Source of the DNA: Cycloclasticus sp.
Lineage (GTDB): Bacteria > Pseudomonadota > Gammaproteobacteria > Methylococcales > Cycloclasticaceae
Assembly (NCBI GenBank): GCA_002700385.1
Contig: PADC01000006.1
Coordinates: 124,001-188,000 of the forward strand
DNA: 64,000 nucleotides
Direction of reading: 5' to 3'
Under the pieces are notes generated by a model. The model did not search any database and was not told the origin of the DNA. It worked only from the letters and a program-made list of their open reading frames with translations. Of this stretch, positions 9,680 to 18,664 are shown one piece after another. The translations under genes were made by a program, and so were the position numbers. Each line of letters begins with the position of its first letter. The first letter of the stretch is position 1.

Positions 9680-12377
9680 CGCCACCACCCGCCAAAGCAG
9701 TGTGTTCATTTATGCGGCATAAACTGGTTAAATCACAAAACTGACAGGCTTTATCGGTTGGACTAATACGTGCGTCGCCCGTCACAAACTCAGCCGATAA
9801 CGCGCCCAATGTGGCCCTCCAATGATTCATTTGACCTGCCCAATCATCGAACTCAGCCTTTACATGATGATCACCCAAACTTTTTAAACCCGAAAACAAA
9901 TCGGTTCTATCACTTAAGCCTTCGTATTTAATGCGGCCCTTTTTTATTTGTGCAAAGCCCATGCTGTTTACAGCACCAAACGCTTGGCTTCCAAACACGC
10001 TGTATAGCGGTAATTGAGGCTCTTCCGGCCGATCACCAAACCACCCATTCACATTGCAATCACCCGTTTTATAATCAACAACCGCCACCGAGCCATCTTG
10101 TAATGTATCCACTCGGTCAATCGTTGTATTCAGTTGTAATTGACCCACTGTTATGGTTTGAGGCAATTCTGTTTCTATCACGTCAAACGGTTCCCGTTCT
10201 CGGTCAACCGCCAACCAATCCAGTAGTAAAGTTGTTATTCGTTGGCTTTCTAACTGCCCAAAAGCGTTCTTTAAAATGGGCGTACGCTGGCTTTCATGCT
10301 GAATAACTCGCTGTACAATGCCCTCAACCAAGGCCTGTTCTTCATCGCTCGTCAAGTTACATAAAGCCTGATGCGTTTTGAGCTTTACCCATAGCTTCTC
10401 TAAACAGCGGTGCACAAGCCGGCCCCGCAACCGCGCATCAAGGCCCGGTTCTGGCTCTTCCATCGCCTTTGCGCCAAGGCGATAATGCGCAAAAGCCTTA
10501 AATGGACACGCGGCTTGATCTTTTAACACCGCCACACCACCACGGACAACAGCACCTTTTTCCAATACCGGCCCCGTTAGGTCCTCTATTAAGCTCAAGG
10601 CGTCGCTGGCTAAGCGTTGTTCTAGCCGATTGATGGGTTGTTGCTTCAGTAATTGCTCCTTACTCACAAGGGGGTAATCCGCAATTAACGGGCTAACGGC
10701 TTGCGAGGTGCCGTTTTTAGATTGTGAAAAACTCAACACAACCGAAGGCGCTGAGCGGGCCCAATGTTGCGTTACCGTTTTCGCATAATCATATTGATGC
10801 TCGGCAGATGATTGAACCAAACCTTGCTGGCGTTGCTCAACAATCGGCAAAAATGGGTTTGGTCTTGGCGCGGGTGGCCACGTTTTATCATCTAAACCAC
10901 ACACCCATAAAGCATCAAACGTATGGCCAGACGCTTCCATTAAACCCATAATTTGGATCGGTGCCGAAGGCGTTTCCGGTTGAAAAACTCGATCGTCCAG
11001 TAATCTACGTAACGTGCTTAAGGCCGTATTCGCATCCAACACATCATACACCGTATCCAAGGTGGCAAAGTTTTTTAACACATCATCCCAGGCTTGAAAC
11101 ACTTGGTATTCGGTTGAACTTAATTCGCGATCACCCTGCACACCCGCCGATGTTAATAATGCTCTAAACAAGCCAGCCCACGTAGATGGATTCGTCCGAC
11201 GAGGTTGTCCCTCCAATTGCTCAATCACCTTATTTAGTGACTGCAACAACAGAGGACATAAGGGCTCTTCCTGTTCAAACGGTTGAAGAGCATTGCGCAG
11301 TTGTTTCACCGAACACGTCAACAGGCCTTTTTTACGCAACATCACTTCCAGCCGTGCGCGGCCTTCCCACTCAGCTTGCCCCGCCGAAATAAACGGCGAA
11401 CGCAACAATAAACACAACTCACTTAATGCCAACGGTTGATAAAAAAACTGCAATAAACGCAGGCTTTGTTGTACCGGCAAATAAGCTGATAAGGGCAAAC
11501 CCAACGACACGTTATACGGCTTTTCAAACGGCACATCCACAGCGTATGCCACACTGGGGTAAAAAGCATTTTTAAACGCCGTTTCAATGGTTTCTCGCAT
11601 GGCCTCTAACTCGGGCACCACAATACCAATGACCTCGTTGGGTTTGTCGTTTAAACGCTCCCTCGCCCACTGCGCCATTAGCGCAGCTTGTTCCTTATCA
11701 TCCGTCGCCGCCACTCGTTGAGTGTGACTTGTTTGCAAATAAGGAGAAAATTCATTCACCACACACCCCTTAGACTCCAACAACGCCCAACATGCTTTTT
11801 GTGTCGGTGTGTACACATCAAACCCCGTTAAAATAAGCTGTTGAGGGCAATCCAAATAAGATTGTTCTATCCACTCACCAATCAGCGCTAATAGCTGCAC
11901 CCGATCAACCCAATCTCCTTTTTGCAATACCGCTTTATACTCGGCATGCCATTGCCTAAAAACCGACACATCAAGGTTCATGGCAACATCATTTAGCTGA
12001 CCATCACTAATCGCCCATTGCTCCCCCAACTGCCGGGCTTTACTCGCCGCCTTTGCAGTGGCCGGTACATTCAACAATTCAGCACCCGACGTACGCCGAA
12101 TAACACCTTCCCAAAGCACCCATGTTTGTTCCGGCGTTAATAGCGTCTTATTCATCAGTCGATGCACCTTCGCACCCTCTGCTCGATTAAAACGTTGCTG
12201 CCAGCATTGTAACAACCAGGCATCCAACGAAATAATTGTTGGCGAAACCCAAGCCACACATCCCTCTTCAATATAGGCCTGCTCAACCTTATTCAATAAA
12301 TGACGCGCCAAACGCTGATTCACCGTGATAACCACAGCACCCTTTTTAATCGCTTCAAAAACATCTGAAAAATTCAT
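9672..12377 (-). CDS. AddB-like exonuclease subunit with Fe-S nuclease domain
   Basis: 901 residues, partner of the downstream AddA-like helicase. The N-terminal two thirds resemble an inactive helicase fold and lack a proper Walker A. The C-terminal third is a PD-(D/E)XK nuclease with SVAVVDYKTGDC. Four cysteines are placed as in AddB-type iron-sulfur nucleases: one in AACPFKAFAHYRLGA and three in CQFCDLTSLC at the end. It is often annotated simply as a probable DNA repair protein. The stop overlaps the helicase start, indicating translational coupling. Confidence 0.83.
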   Translation of the reverse strand: MNFSDVFEAIKKGAVVITVNQRLARHLLNKVEQAYIEEGCVAWVSPTIISLDAWLLQCWQQRFNRAEGAKVHRLMNKTLLTPEQTWVLWEGVIRRTSGAELLNVPATAKAASKARQLGEQWAISDGQLNDVAMNLDVSVFRQWHAEYKAVLQKGDWVDRVQLLALIGEWIEQSYLDCPQQLILTGFDVYTPTQKACWALLESKGCVVNEFSPYLQTSHTQRVAATDDKEQAALMAQWARERLNDKPNEVIGIVVPELEAMRETIETAFKNAFYPSVAYAVDVPFEKPYNVSLGLPLSAYLPVQQSLRLLQFFYQPLALSELCLLLRSPFISAGQAEWEGRARLEVMLRKKGLLTCSVKQLRNALQPFEQEEPLCPLLLQSLNKVIEQLEGQPRRTNPSTWAGLFRALLTSAGVQGDRELSSTEYQVFQAWDDVLKNFATLDTVYDVLDANTALSTLRRLLDDRVFQPETPSAPIQIMGLMEASGHTFDALWVCGLDDKTWPPAPRPNPFLPIVEQRQQGLVQSSAEHQYDYAKTVTQHWARSAPSVVLSFSQSKNGTSQAVSPLIADYPLVSKEQLLKQQPINRLEQRLASDALSLIEDLTGPVLEKGAVVRGGVAVLKDQAACPFKAFAHYRLGAKAMEEPEPGLDARLRGRLVHRCLEKLWVKLKTHQALCNLTSDEEQALVEGIVQRVIQHESQRTPILKNAFGQLESQRITTLLLDWLAVDREREPFDVIETELPQTITVGQLQLNTTIDRVDTLQDGSVAVVDYKTGDCNVNGWFGDRPEEPQLPLYSVFGSQAFGAVNSMGFAQIKKGRIKYEGLSDRTDLFSGLKSLGDHHVKAEFDDWAGQMNHWRATLGALSAEFVTGDARISPTDKACQFCDLTSLCRINEHTALAGGGDE

Positions 12378-12659
12378 CGAACTAGCGTATCAAAATCCTT
12401 CCATTAAATCCTCATTACAAACCATTTAAGAATGTTTAATGGATGACAAAACACCCATCGCTTGAGGGCAAAAGATAGATACAGTAAACTCAATAGGCAA
12501 CGGAAGCATATCGAACATATTTGTCCATGTTTAGACTGTTAATATCACAATACATGGATATAACTTCCATATATATACAATCAATACGTGGAACAATACT
12601 TCCGCTTATTAATACTGTTATGCAAAAAGACACTTAGCGAGGAAGCTACCTTAAAAAGC

Positions 12660-13442
12660 ATGAAGGTTACAATTTTTTTAATCATCTTCTCCACACTATT
12701 CGGATGTGCAAACTATTACGCAAGAGCAACGTATGAATTTGAGGAGATTGACTCTAATGTATCAATCTATTACGACGAAGGCGCAGAAGATATAGCGAAC
12801 AAAGTAGCTGATTCAATTACAAATAGTATAGATATAGTATCCAAAAGTTTGTATGTAGAATTTAAGAATATCGAAGAGATAAAGATCTACATTTTCGAAG
12901 ATAAATCCAGATATGCAAAGTTTTCTGGTGCCAGCGAAAAAACTCGAGGAAGCGCAACAAAGAACGAAATTTATATTTCACCTGTTATTCGAGATCGAAT
13001 CGACACCTTGCCACTAATACTTATCCATGAATTAGCTCATGTCCATTTACGGCAATATATCGGAACTTGGGATTATTGGGTAGATGTTCCTGGGTGGTTT
13101 CACGAAGGGCTTGCGGTTGAAGTGTCAAAAGGAGGTGGAGCTGAAAAAATCACTGATGAACAAGCGTATAAGGCTATATTGGCTGGTAAACACTTTACTC
13201 CAAGAGAGAGTAGCGGAATTCTTGGTCATAAATATGCACATGACTATGGTATTGATCCCCAATTATACTACCGACAAGCAGGTTTATTTATACGATTTCT
13301 AAAGGATAAGAATCCAGCAGGCTTTGAAAGTTTATACCTTGCGCTGATTAATGGTGCTAGTTCCAAAGGCATTTGGGAACTATATTTTGGTAATTCCCTA
13401 GCTAAACTTTGGAATGATTTTTTAGAGGGTATCAATGCATAA
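12660..13442 (+). CDS. Lipoprotein with gluzincin metallopeptidase domain (Peptidase_MA_2-like)
   Basis: Predicted envelope zinc peptidase, 260 residues from the ATG at 12660. I chose this start because MKVTIFLIIFSTLFGC is a clean lipoprotein signal with lipobox LFGC; an ATG 72 bp upstream would place 24 odd residues before it. The zinc site is HELAH near residue 123, and WFHEGLAVEV about 20 residues later supplies the third ligand Glu, as in gluzincins. This is a family resemblance, not a known gene, and the substrate is unknown. The stop codon lies inside the R'' box of an attC site, so this is the gene of cassette 1. Transcription may depend on an upstream promoter. Confidence 0.75.
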   Translation: MKVTIFLIIFSTLFGCANYYARATYEFEEIDSNVSIYYDEGAEDIANKVADSITNSIDIVSKSLYVEFKNIEEIKIYIFEDKSRYAKFSGASEKTRGSATKNEIYISPVIRDRIDTLPLILIHELAHVHLRQYIGTWDYWVDVPGWFHEGLAVEVSKGGGAEKITDEQAYKAILAGKHFTPRESSGILGHKYAHDYGIDPQLYYRQAGLFIRFLKDKNPAGFESLYLALINGASSKGIWELYFGNSLAKLWNDFLEGINA

Positions 13443-13553
13443 CAAAAAGTTGCACGTGGACCCAAAAAGTCAGCCGCAATTTGTGTGTTCGCTAGTGCTC
13501 ATTATCACACAAATCACAGCTAACTTTTCGGTCCAGTGAACTTGGCGTTAAGT
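13437..13553 (+). other. Integron attC recombination site 1
   Basis: The R'' box GCATAAC (13437-13443) contains the TAA stop of the preceding gene, and the R' box is GTTAAGT (13547-13553), fitting GTTRRRY. The arms pair over about 45 bp: AAGTTGCACGTGGACC on the left against the complement AAGTTCACTGGACC on the right. The left arm carries two extra G bases, matching the extrahelical bases that orient folded attC sites. A variable loop lies near 13488-13505. At 117 bp it is as long as Vibrio-type repeats. Confidence 0.85.
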
Positions 13554-13596
13554 TTATGTAGTAATACGGTTCATTTTAAATAAATATGGAAATCAA

Positions 13597-15489
13597 ATGA
13601 AAGATACACGTTTATTGGCCTCAGCAGCATTGTTTCGCGAACTGTATGATAATGATAAAGATATATACGATGTTATTTCTGAATTTATAAGAGCATCTAT
13701 CCTCCTGAATTCAAATTGGTCATTTAATGCTACTGAGTGTGCGCATGACCTAGAAACAACATTCGGTTTTCAGATACCTGATGCGGTAATAAATACATGC
13801 CTCAGAAACAGACTAAAAAAGAACGGCGAACTCTCCTTAGAAAAAGGGATGTATTCTGTTACTGATAAGCTTGATAGAGGAAAAAGCATTCAGACTGAAT
13901 ATGATACGACTAAAGATGAATATGATGAAATCACAAGAGATTTAGTCAAGCACGTTAGAAAAATAACTCTGGTTGAAATTGATGGTGCCGAAGAAGAAAA
14001 AATTATTTCATGTTTCAATGAGTATCTGTTAGATGAAAACGTTTCAAGCGAATATGCCGATTATATAAGTCATTTTTTATTATCTAATCAAGGGAATGAA
14101 GACTTCAAGAAAAAGCTAAATCAAATTGAAGAAGGCCTTGTGCTGTATGCAGGGATAAAATATTCAGGAGATTTATCTACTCTTGGCATGTGGAATGGGA
14201 ACTTAATTGTTTTCCTCGATACTGAACACCTTTTTAGCGCAACTGGTCTAAATGGCGTTTTATATAAAAAGATTTTTGATGACTTTAATGCGCTTATTAA
14301 AGAAGTTAATGCTAATAAACGCAAAAGCGGTACGATTTCATTACGATACTTCGATGAAACCAATAAAGAAGTAGAAAGCTTCTTTTATGCGGCTGAAAAA
14401 ATAGTAGAAAACCATAAAATGGTTGATCCATCAAAAACGGCAATGAGATCCATAATAAATGGGTGTAAAAACAAAAGTGACGTATTAATAAAAAAAGCAA
14501 ATTTCCTTGAGGACTTAAGAAAGTTAAAAATAGAAAGAGAGGACTCAAAGAACTATTACGAAAACACGGAGTACAATATTGAAAGCTCGGATATAATCAC
14601 GAAGCTTCATGAAAGATTTAGCGCTGACATTGAAATTGAAAAGTATAGCCGCATCTTAAAGCTGTTTACTAAAATCAATAATCTGCGAAGTGGGAAAAAT
14701 GATGTTGGTGTTGAAAGCATAGCTGCAATATTTATGACAGAGAATCATTTAACACAGGCTGTTGCGTTCTCTGATGAAGTTTATCTTGGAAAATACAATG
14801 TCCCATTTTCTACAAATATTGAGTTTTTAACCGAACGATTATGGTTTAAGTTAAATAAAGGCTTCGGTAAAGATAAAAATACACCGTCCTCTTTCAATGT
14901 TATTACAAAAGCTAAACTGGTTTTATCATCACAAGTAAGTAACGCTGTATCTGAATCATACAAGGATTTAAAAAATAAATATGAAAAAGGAAAGATTAAC
15001 AAAGAACAAGCAGCTCTATTAATAAACGAACTAAGAAATAAAATTTCAAAACCAGAAGATTATACAATTGACAATATTGATGACTCAATTGACTTTTTAA
15101 GTGAAGACCTTATTGGCGATGTACTCCGTGAGAAGTCAATATTAGAAAAGAAGTCAAGAGACGGTGACCGAGCTATAGAAGAGTTACGAAAAATAAAAAG
15201 AAAGCAATATTCTGATGCCATAAGTCCATACAAAAAGACTGCTATACGACAGTATTGTGCGTTATTCTCAATAATTTATTTAGCTATTCCCATTTTGATT
15301 CTAGCCTTGCTAGGCTACTTCTACACAGATAGAGACTCAACGTTATCAGTAATCTTTGGCGTCGTTTCTTTGGGTGGCTTTCTTATTACAATAGTTAAAA
15401 TTAAATCCGTTAATCATTATATAAGGATGTTAGTAAGAAAATATTACAAAAATAGTTTATTACGCATTAAAAAAGAACTTAACAATTAG
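13597..15489 (+). CDS. Cassette-borne membrane protein of unknown function, 630 residues
   Basis: I do not recognise a named family. The N-terminal 130 residues look helical. Near residues 205-275, NLIVFLDTEHLFSATGL followed by regularly spaced acidic residues and helices is reminiscent of a PIN-like nuclease core; this is a weak pattern-based guess. The middle is charged and probably coiled (about 300-500). Two hydrophobic segments near 548-570 and 578-598 form a C-terminal membrane hairpin, followed by a short basic tail. The TAG stop touches the R'' box of attC site 2, making this the gene of cassette 2. It is AT-rich compared with the backbone. Its neighbourhood suggests a possible defence effector, but no function is shown. 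Confidence 0.7.
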   Translation: MKDTRLLASAALFRELYDNDKDIYDVISEFIRASILLNSNWSFNATECAHDLETTFGFQIPDAVINTCLRNRLKKNGELSLEKGMYSVTDKLDRGKSIQTEYDTTKDEYDEITRDLVKHVRKITLVEIDGAEEEKIISCFNEYLLDENVSSEYADYISHFLLSNQGNEDFKKKLNQIEEGLVLYAGIKYSGDLSTLGMWNGNLIVFLDTEHLFSATGLNGVLYKKIFDDFNALIKEVNANKRKSGTISLRYFDETNKEVESFFYAAEKIVENHKMVDPSKTAMRSIINGCKNKSDVLIKKANFLEDLRKLKIEREDSKNYYENTEYNIESSDIITKLHERFSADIEIEKYSRILKLFTKINNLRSGKNDVGVESIAAIFMTENHLTQAVAFSDEVYLGKYNVPFSTNIEFLTERLWFKLNKGFGKDKNTPSSFNVITKAKLVLSSQVSNAVSESYKDLKNKYEKGKINKEQAALLINELRNKISKPEDYTIDNIDDSIDFLSEDLIGDVLREKSILEKKSRDGDRAIEELRKIKRKQYSDAISPYKKTAIRQYCALFSIIYLAIPILILALLGYFYTDRDSTLSVIFGVVSLGGFLITIVKIKSVNHYIRMLVRKYYKNSLLRIKKELNN

Positions 15490-15555
15490 CTCAACATTGA
15501 CCATTTTATACGCCGCTCCGTTTCACTACGCGTCATATAAAATGGCAAGTTAGCA
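15489..15555 (+). other. Integron attC recombination site 2
   Basis: The R'' box GCTCAAC (15489-15495) fits RYYYAAC exactly and begins at the last base of the previous stop codon. The left arm AACATTGACCATTTTATA pairs with the complement of the right arm, AACTTGCCATTTTATA, with two extra A bases on the left. The R' box is then GTTAGCA (15549-15555). A second candidate, GTTAGCC at 15560-15566, would lengthen the site to 78 bp but pairs less well. Confidence 0.75.
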
Positions 15556-15621
15556 AAGCGTTAGCCATTCAAGTTAAGTTATAATCGTCGTCATAAAAAA
15601 GAATAAGGAACTCTTGAATTA

Positions 15622-16623
15622 ATGAAAAAAAAATTATACGAGACTAATTATGGAAAATTACTTGTGGGCGATTCATTAGAAATAGCGAAAAGCTATTTAA
15701 AACGATACTACAAAAATAAATTTCAATTAATTATTACTTCCCCTCCATTTCCTCTAAATGCGAAAAAAAGGTACGGAAATTTAAATGGCGATGATTATTT
15801 ACAATGGTTTGTTAATTTAGCGCCCATTTTTGATGACTTATTAACTGATGATGGTTCATTGGTTATTGAAATTGGGAACGCTTGGGAAGAATTTCGCCCA
15901 GTACAATCTTTACTTCACCTAGAATGTTTATTCGGGATGGTGAATAATCCTGATTCGAATTTAAGATTAATTCAAGAATTTATTTCATACAACCCTTCTA
16001 GATTACCTTCACCTGCCCAATGGGTAACAGTAAATAGACTTCGTACAGTTGATAGTTATACGCATGTGTGGTGGATGTCGAAATCGGACTATCCTAAAGC
16101 GGATAATTCAAAAGTGCTACGCCCCTACAGTAAAAGTATGAAAAAATTATTGAAAAATCAAAAGTTCAATGCCGGAAAACGTCCTTCTCAGCATCATATT
16201 AGTGAAAAAGCTTTTGCAAAGGATCACGGGGGAAGTATTGCCCATAATTTGTTTGAACTGGAATCTATTGATGATAAAAGAGAAGTGAGGCTACCTCATA
16301 ATGTATTGAGTTTTTCAAATACGAATTCAAATGATTACTTCTTAAGAAAATGTAGAGAAGAAAAAATTACACCTCATCCTGCGCGGATGCATGGTGGTTT
16401 GATTAACTTTTTTACAGAATTCTTGACTGATAAAGGAGATTATATTTTAGACCCCTTTGCAGGTAGTAATACTACTGGTTATGTTGCTGAAAAACTAAAG
16501 AGAAATTGGGTTTCAGTAGAAATTAACGAAGATTATGCTTACGATTCAATCATAAGATTCGATGACCCTGACTTGGAAACAATTTTAAAAATTAACCCAA
16601 CAAAATTACGAGGAGTTGCTTGA
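15622..16623 (+). CDS. DNA methyltransferase, N4-cytosine/N6-adenine beta class
   Basis: Predicted SAM-dependent DNA methylase, 333 residues. The catalytic motif IV is TSPPF near residue 40, a form common in N4-cytosine enzymes. The SAM-binding motif I DPFAGSNTTG lies near 276. Motif IV before motif I gives the beta-type order. Between them is a long variable stretch (about 110-250) suited to target recognition. The TGA stop shares one base with the ATG of the HerA-type gene (TGATG), and an AGGAG lies just inside the end of this gene, so the two are coupled. It is the first gene of cassette 3. No restriction endonuclease is adjacent, so HerA-NurA may supply the discriminating activity (inference). 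Confidence 0.85.
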   Translation: MKKKLYETNYGKLLVGDSLEIAKSYLKRYYKNKFQLIITSPPFPLNAKKRYGNLNGDDYLQWFVNLAPIFDDLLTDDGSLVIEIGNAWEEFRPVQSLLHLECLFGMVNNPDSNLRLIQEFISYNPSRLPSPAQWVTVNRLRTVDSYTHVWWMSKSDYPKADNSKVLRPYSKSMKKLLKNQKFNAGKRPSQHHISEKAFAKDHGGSIAHNLFELESIDDKREVRLPHNVLSFSNTNSNDYFLRKCREEKITPHPARMHGGLINFFTEFLTDKGDYILDPFAGSNTTGYVAEKLKRNWVSVEINEDYAYDSIIRFDDPDLETILKINPTKLRGVA

Positions 16624-18662
16624 TGCTGGAACATCATCTTAAAGAGATAGCAAATGTTGATATTTTTAAAAAAGGAAGAAATAACGCTCTATTTGTTGGC
16701 CGTCCTTTTTATCTCGATTACGATAAGGCACAAATTTTAATTTCAGATGCCTGGAAAAATGAAGTTAAAGGCATACCTCAAGGCACCTTTCTGTTGGCAT
16801 TTTATGATGGTGAAGAGAATGTTCAAGAGGCTGTTTTACTCAGAGCATTAACTCCTTCGAAACTACCCACGGATAACGATGTTGTCAGTTCAATGATTGA
16901 ATATTACAAAGACGGTTCTGATATAAGCGGTCTGGCTGGTAGTAAAGATAAAAGCAAATTGGACGATTTGACCCGTTATGAATTTAGTTTTTCAGGACTT
17001 GAATGCCGTGTTTTAGGTTCATTCTATAAAATAGAAGAAACAGTACTGGAAGATGGCGATCAGAAAACTAAAGAACTCGTTGAGTTTGGAGCTGATTTAG
17101 AAAATTTTTATTCCGCAAATAACTACAGTGTATATAAAGCAACGGATGAAGTATTACACCAGATAGTTAATCAAAGAGATGGTGATGTCATCGCGGGTAA
17201 TGAAAATGAATTCAAAATCGGCCATGTGCGCTACAGTTCAAGTAGGCGTTTTCAAGTTAAACAACGCAACGTAGATGTTTTTATCAGTCCTGGGGATTTT
17301 ATTGGTAAAAGAACTGCCTTGTTTGGAATGACCAGAACAGGTAAGTCGAATACAGTCAAAAAAATTATTGAAGCAACTGCTGAAATTTCTAAAAAAGCAC
17401 CATCAACATCCTTTATTAAAACTACCGAATTGATTGAGCCTTTTACCGATTCAGGCGCTCCTGAGTTTCCCGTCGGACAAATAATTTTTGATGTCAATGG
17501 TGAATATGCAAACCCTAACTTGCAAGACAAAGGAACTGCGATTTTTGAGCTTTATAGTTCAGATGTAACGAGGTATAGCGTATTGGACAAGCCTGGCTTT
17601 AAAGTAATGAAAGTCAACTTTTACAAGGAAATTGAAAATGGCTTTGAATTAATTAAAAGCTATTTTGATGCAAACCGGGTGACTGGTGATTACGTCAATA
17701 ATTTTGCTGCTGTTGATTTGTCTGAACCTGAAGATAACAGTCCTTTTGGCAGTGCAATGACAAGATATGATCGAGTTAAGGCTGCTTATCTATGTTGCTT
17801 GCATAAAGCCGGTTTCCCCTTGCCTAATAGTTTCAATATTAAATTTAAAGGAAATAAAGAGATTAATGACGGGATTGATCCATCTAAAGGTATAACTCCA
17901 CAGCAAGCAACTTCGTGGTTTGAACGAATCTGGAAAATATACAAAGAAGATAATTTTTTTAGTAAGTACGAAAAAGATAAAGGCCATGAATGGGCTGATG
18001 ATGATTTAAAGTCTCTCATCATCTTTCTTACTGGCTTTAAACAACCAGGTGAAAAAAACTCTGTTAGTGGATATAAAAAATTGCGAGTAAAAGAACTTCA
18101 TGATTTACACACAAATGTTGTAGATAAGTCATTTGAAGAGGAAATTCCTGATTTATTAAGGAAAGGAAAAATTGTTATAGTTGATCTTTCACAAGGTTCA
18201 CCAGTAGTCCAAAAGTTATTTTCTGAAAGAATCTGCAAAGCTATTTTTAATAACTCAATGGCAAGATTTGTTGAAAACACACCTAACAACTTTATTCAGT
18301 TCTATTTTGAAGAAGCACATAATTTATTTCCTAAAAAAGATGAGAAAGATTTAACTGATGTTTATAACCGACTTGCTAAAGAAGGGGCAAAGCTACACTT
18401 GGGTATGGTCTATGCTACGCAAGAAGTGAGTTCAATCAGCTCAAATATTCTAAAAAACACGCAAAACTGGTTCATTGCTCATTTAAATAACGATGATGAG
18501 ATGAAAGAACTAAAAAAATATTATGATTTTTCAGATTTTACATCGTCATTGTTGAAATTCAGTTCGGGAAATGACAAAGGTTTTGTCCGTATGAAAACCT
18601 ACACAAACCCTTTCGTTGTTCCAGTACAAATTGATCGATTTCTTGCTAATAAAGGGATGTAG
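16623..18662 (+). CDS. herA: HerA-type hexameric ATPase/DNA translocase
   Basis: Predicted FtsK/HerA superfamily ATPase. Walker A GMTRTGKSNTVKKI lies near residue 235, after an N-terminal region suited to a HAS-barrel. The Walker B-like FYFEEAHNLFP lies near 560, where the usual Asp is replaced by Glu before the EAH. I use the ATG at 16623; the TTG 3 bp upstream is an alternative, but the AGGAG at 16611 spaces better to the ATG. The protein is 679 residues, longer than archaeal HerA (about 500), with an insertion of about 150 residues between the Walker motifs. It is coupled to the methyltransferase before it and to the nuclease 2 bp after it. HerA is known to partner NurA in DNA end processing; here the cassette context suggests defence. 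Confidence 0.85.
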   Translation: MLEHHLKEIANVDIFKKGRNNALFVGRPFYLDYDKAQILISDAWKNEVKGIPQGTFLLAFYDGEENVQEAVLLRALTPSKLPTDNDVVSSMIEYYKDGSDISGLAGSKDKSKLDDLTRYEFSFSGLECRVLGSFYKIEETVLEDGDQKTKELVEFGADLENFYSANNYSVYKATDEVLHQIVNQRDGDVIAGNENEFKIGHVRYSSSRRFQVKQRNVDVFISPGDFIGKRTALFGMTRTGKSNTVKKIIEATAEISKKAPSTSFIKTTELIEPFTDSGAPEFPVGQIIFDVNGEYANPNLQDKGTAIFELYSSDVTRYSVLDKPGFKVMKVNFYKEIENGFELIKSYFDANRVTGDYVNNFAAVDLSEPEDNSPFGSAMTRYDRVKAAYLCCLHKAGFPLPNSFNIKFKGNKEINDGIDPSKGITPQQATSWFERIWKIYKEDNFFSKYEKDKGHEWADDDLKSLIIFLTGFKQPGEKNSVSGYKKLRVKELHDLHTNVVDKSFEEEIPDLLRKGKIVIVDLSQGSPVVQKLFSERICKAIFNNSMARFVENTPNNFIQFYFEEAHNLFPKKDEKDLTDVYNRLAKEGAKLHLGMVYATQEVSSISSNILKNTQNWFIAHLNNDDEMKELKKYYDFSDFTSSLLKFSSGNDKGFVRMKTYTNPFVVPVQIDRFLANKGM

Positions 18663-18664
18663 AT

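Noticed and set aside
12524-12558. TCCATGT/ACATGGA inverted repeat left of cassette 1, considered as a left attC or attI site
   Set aside because: Only 7 bp pair, the loop is 21 nt, and no R''/R' boxes frame it.
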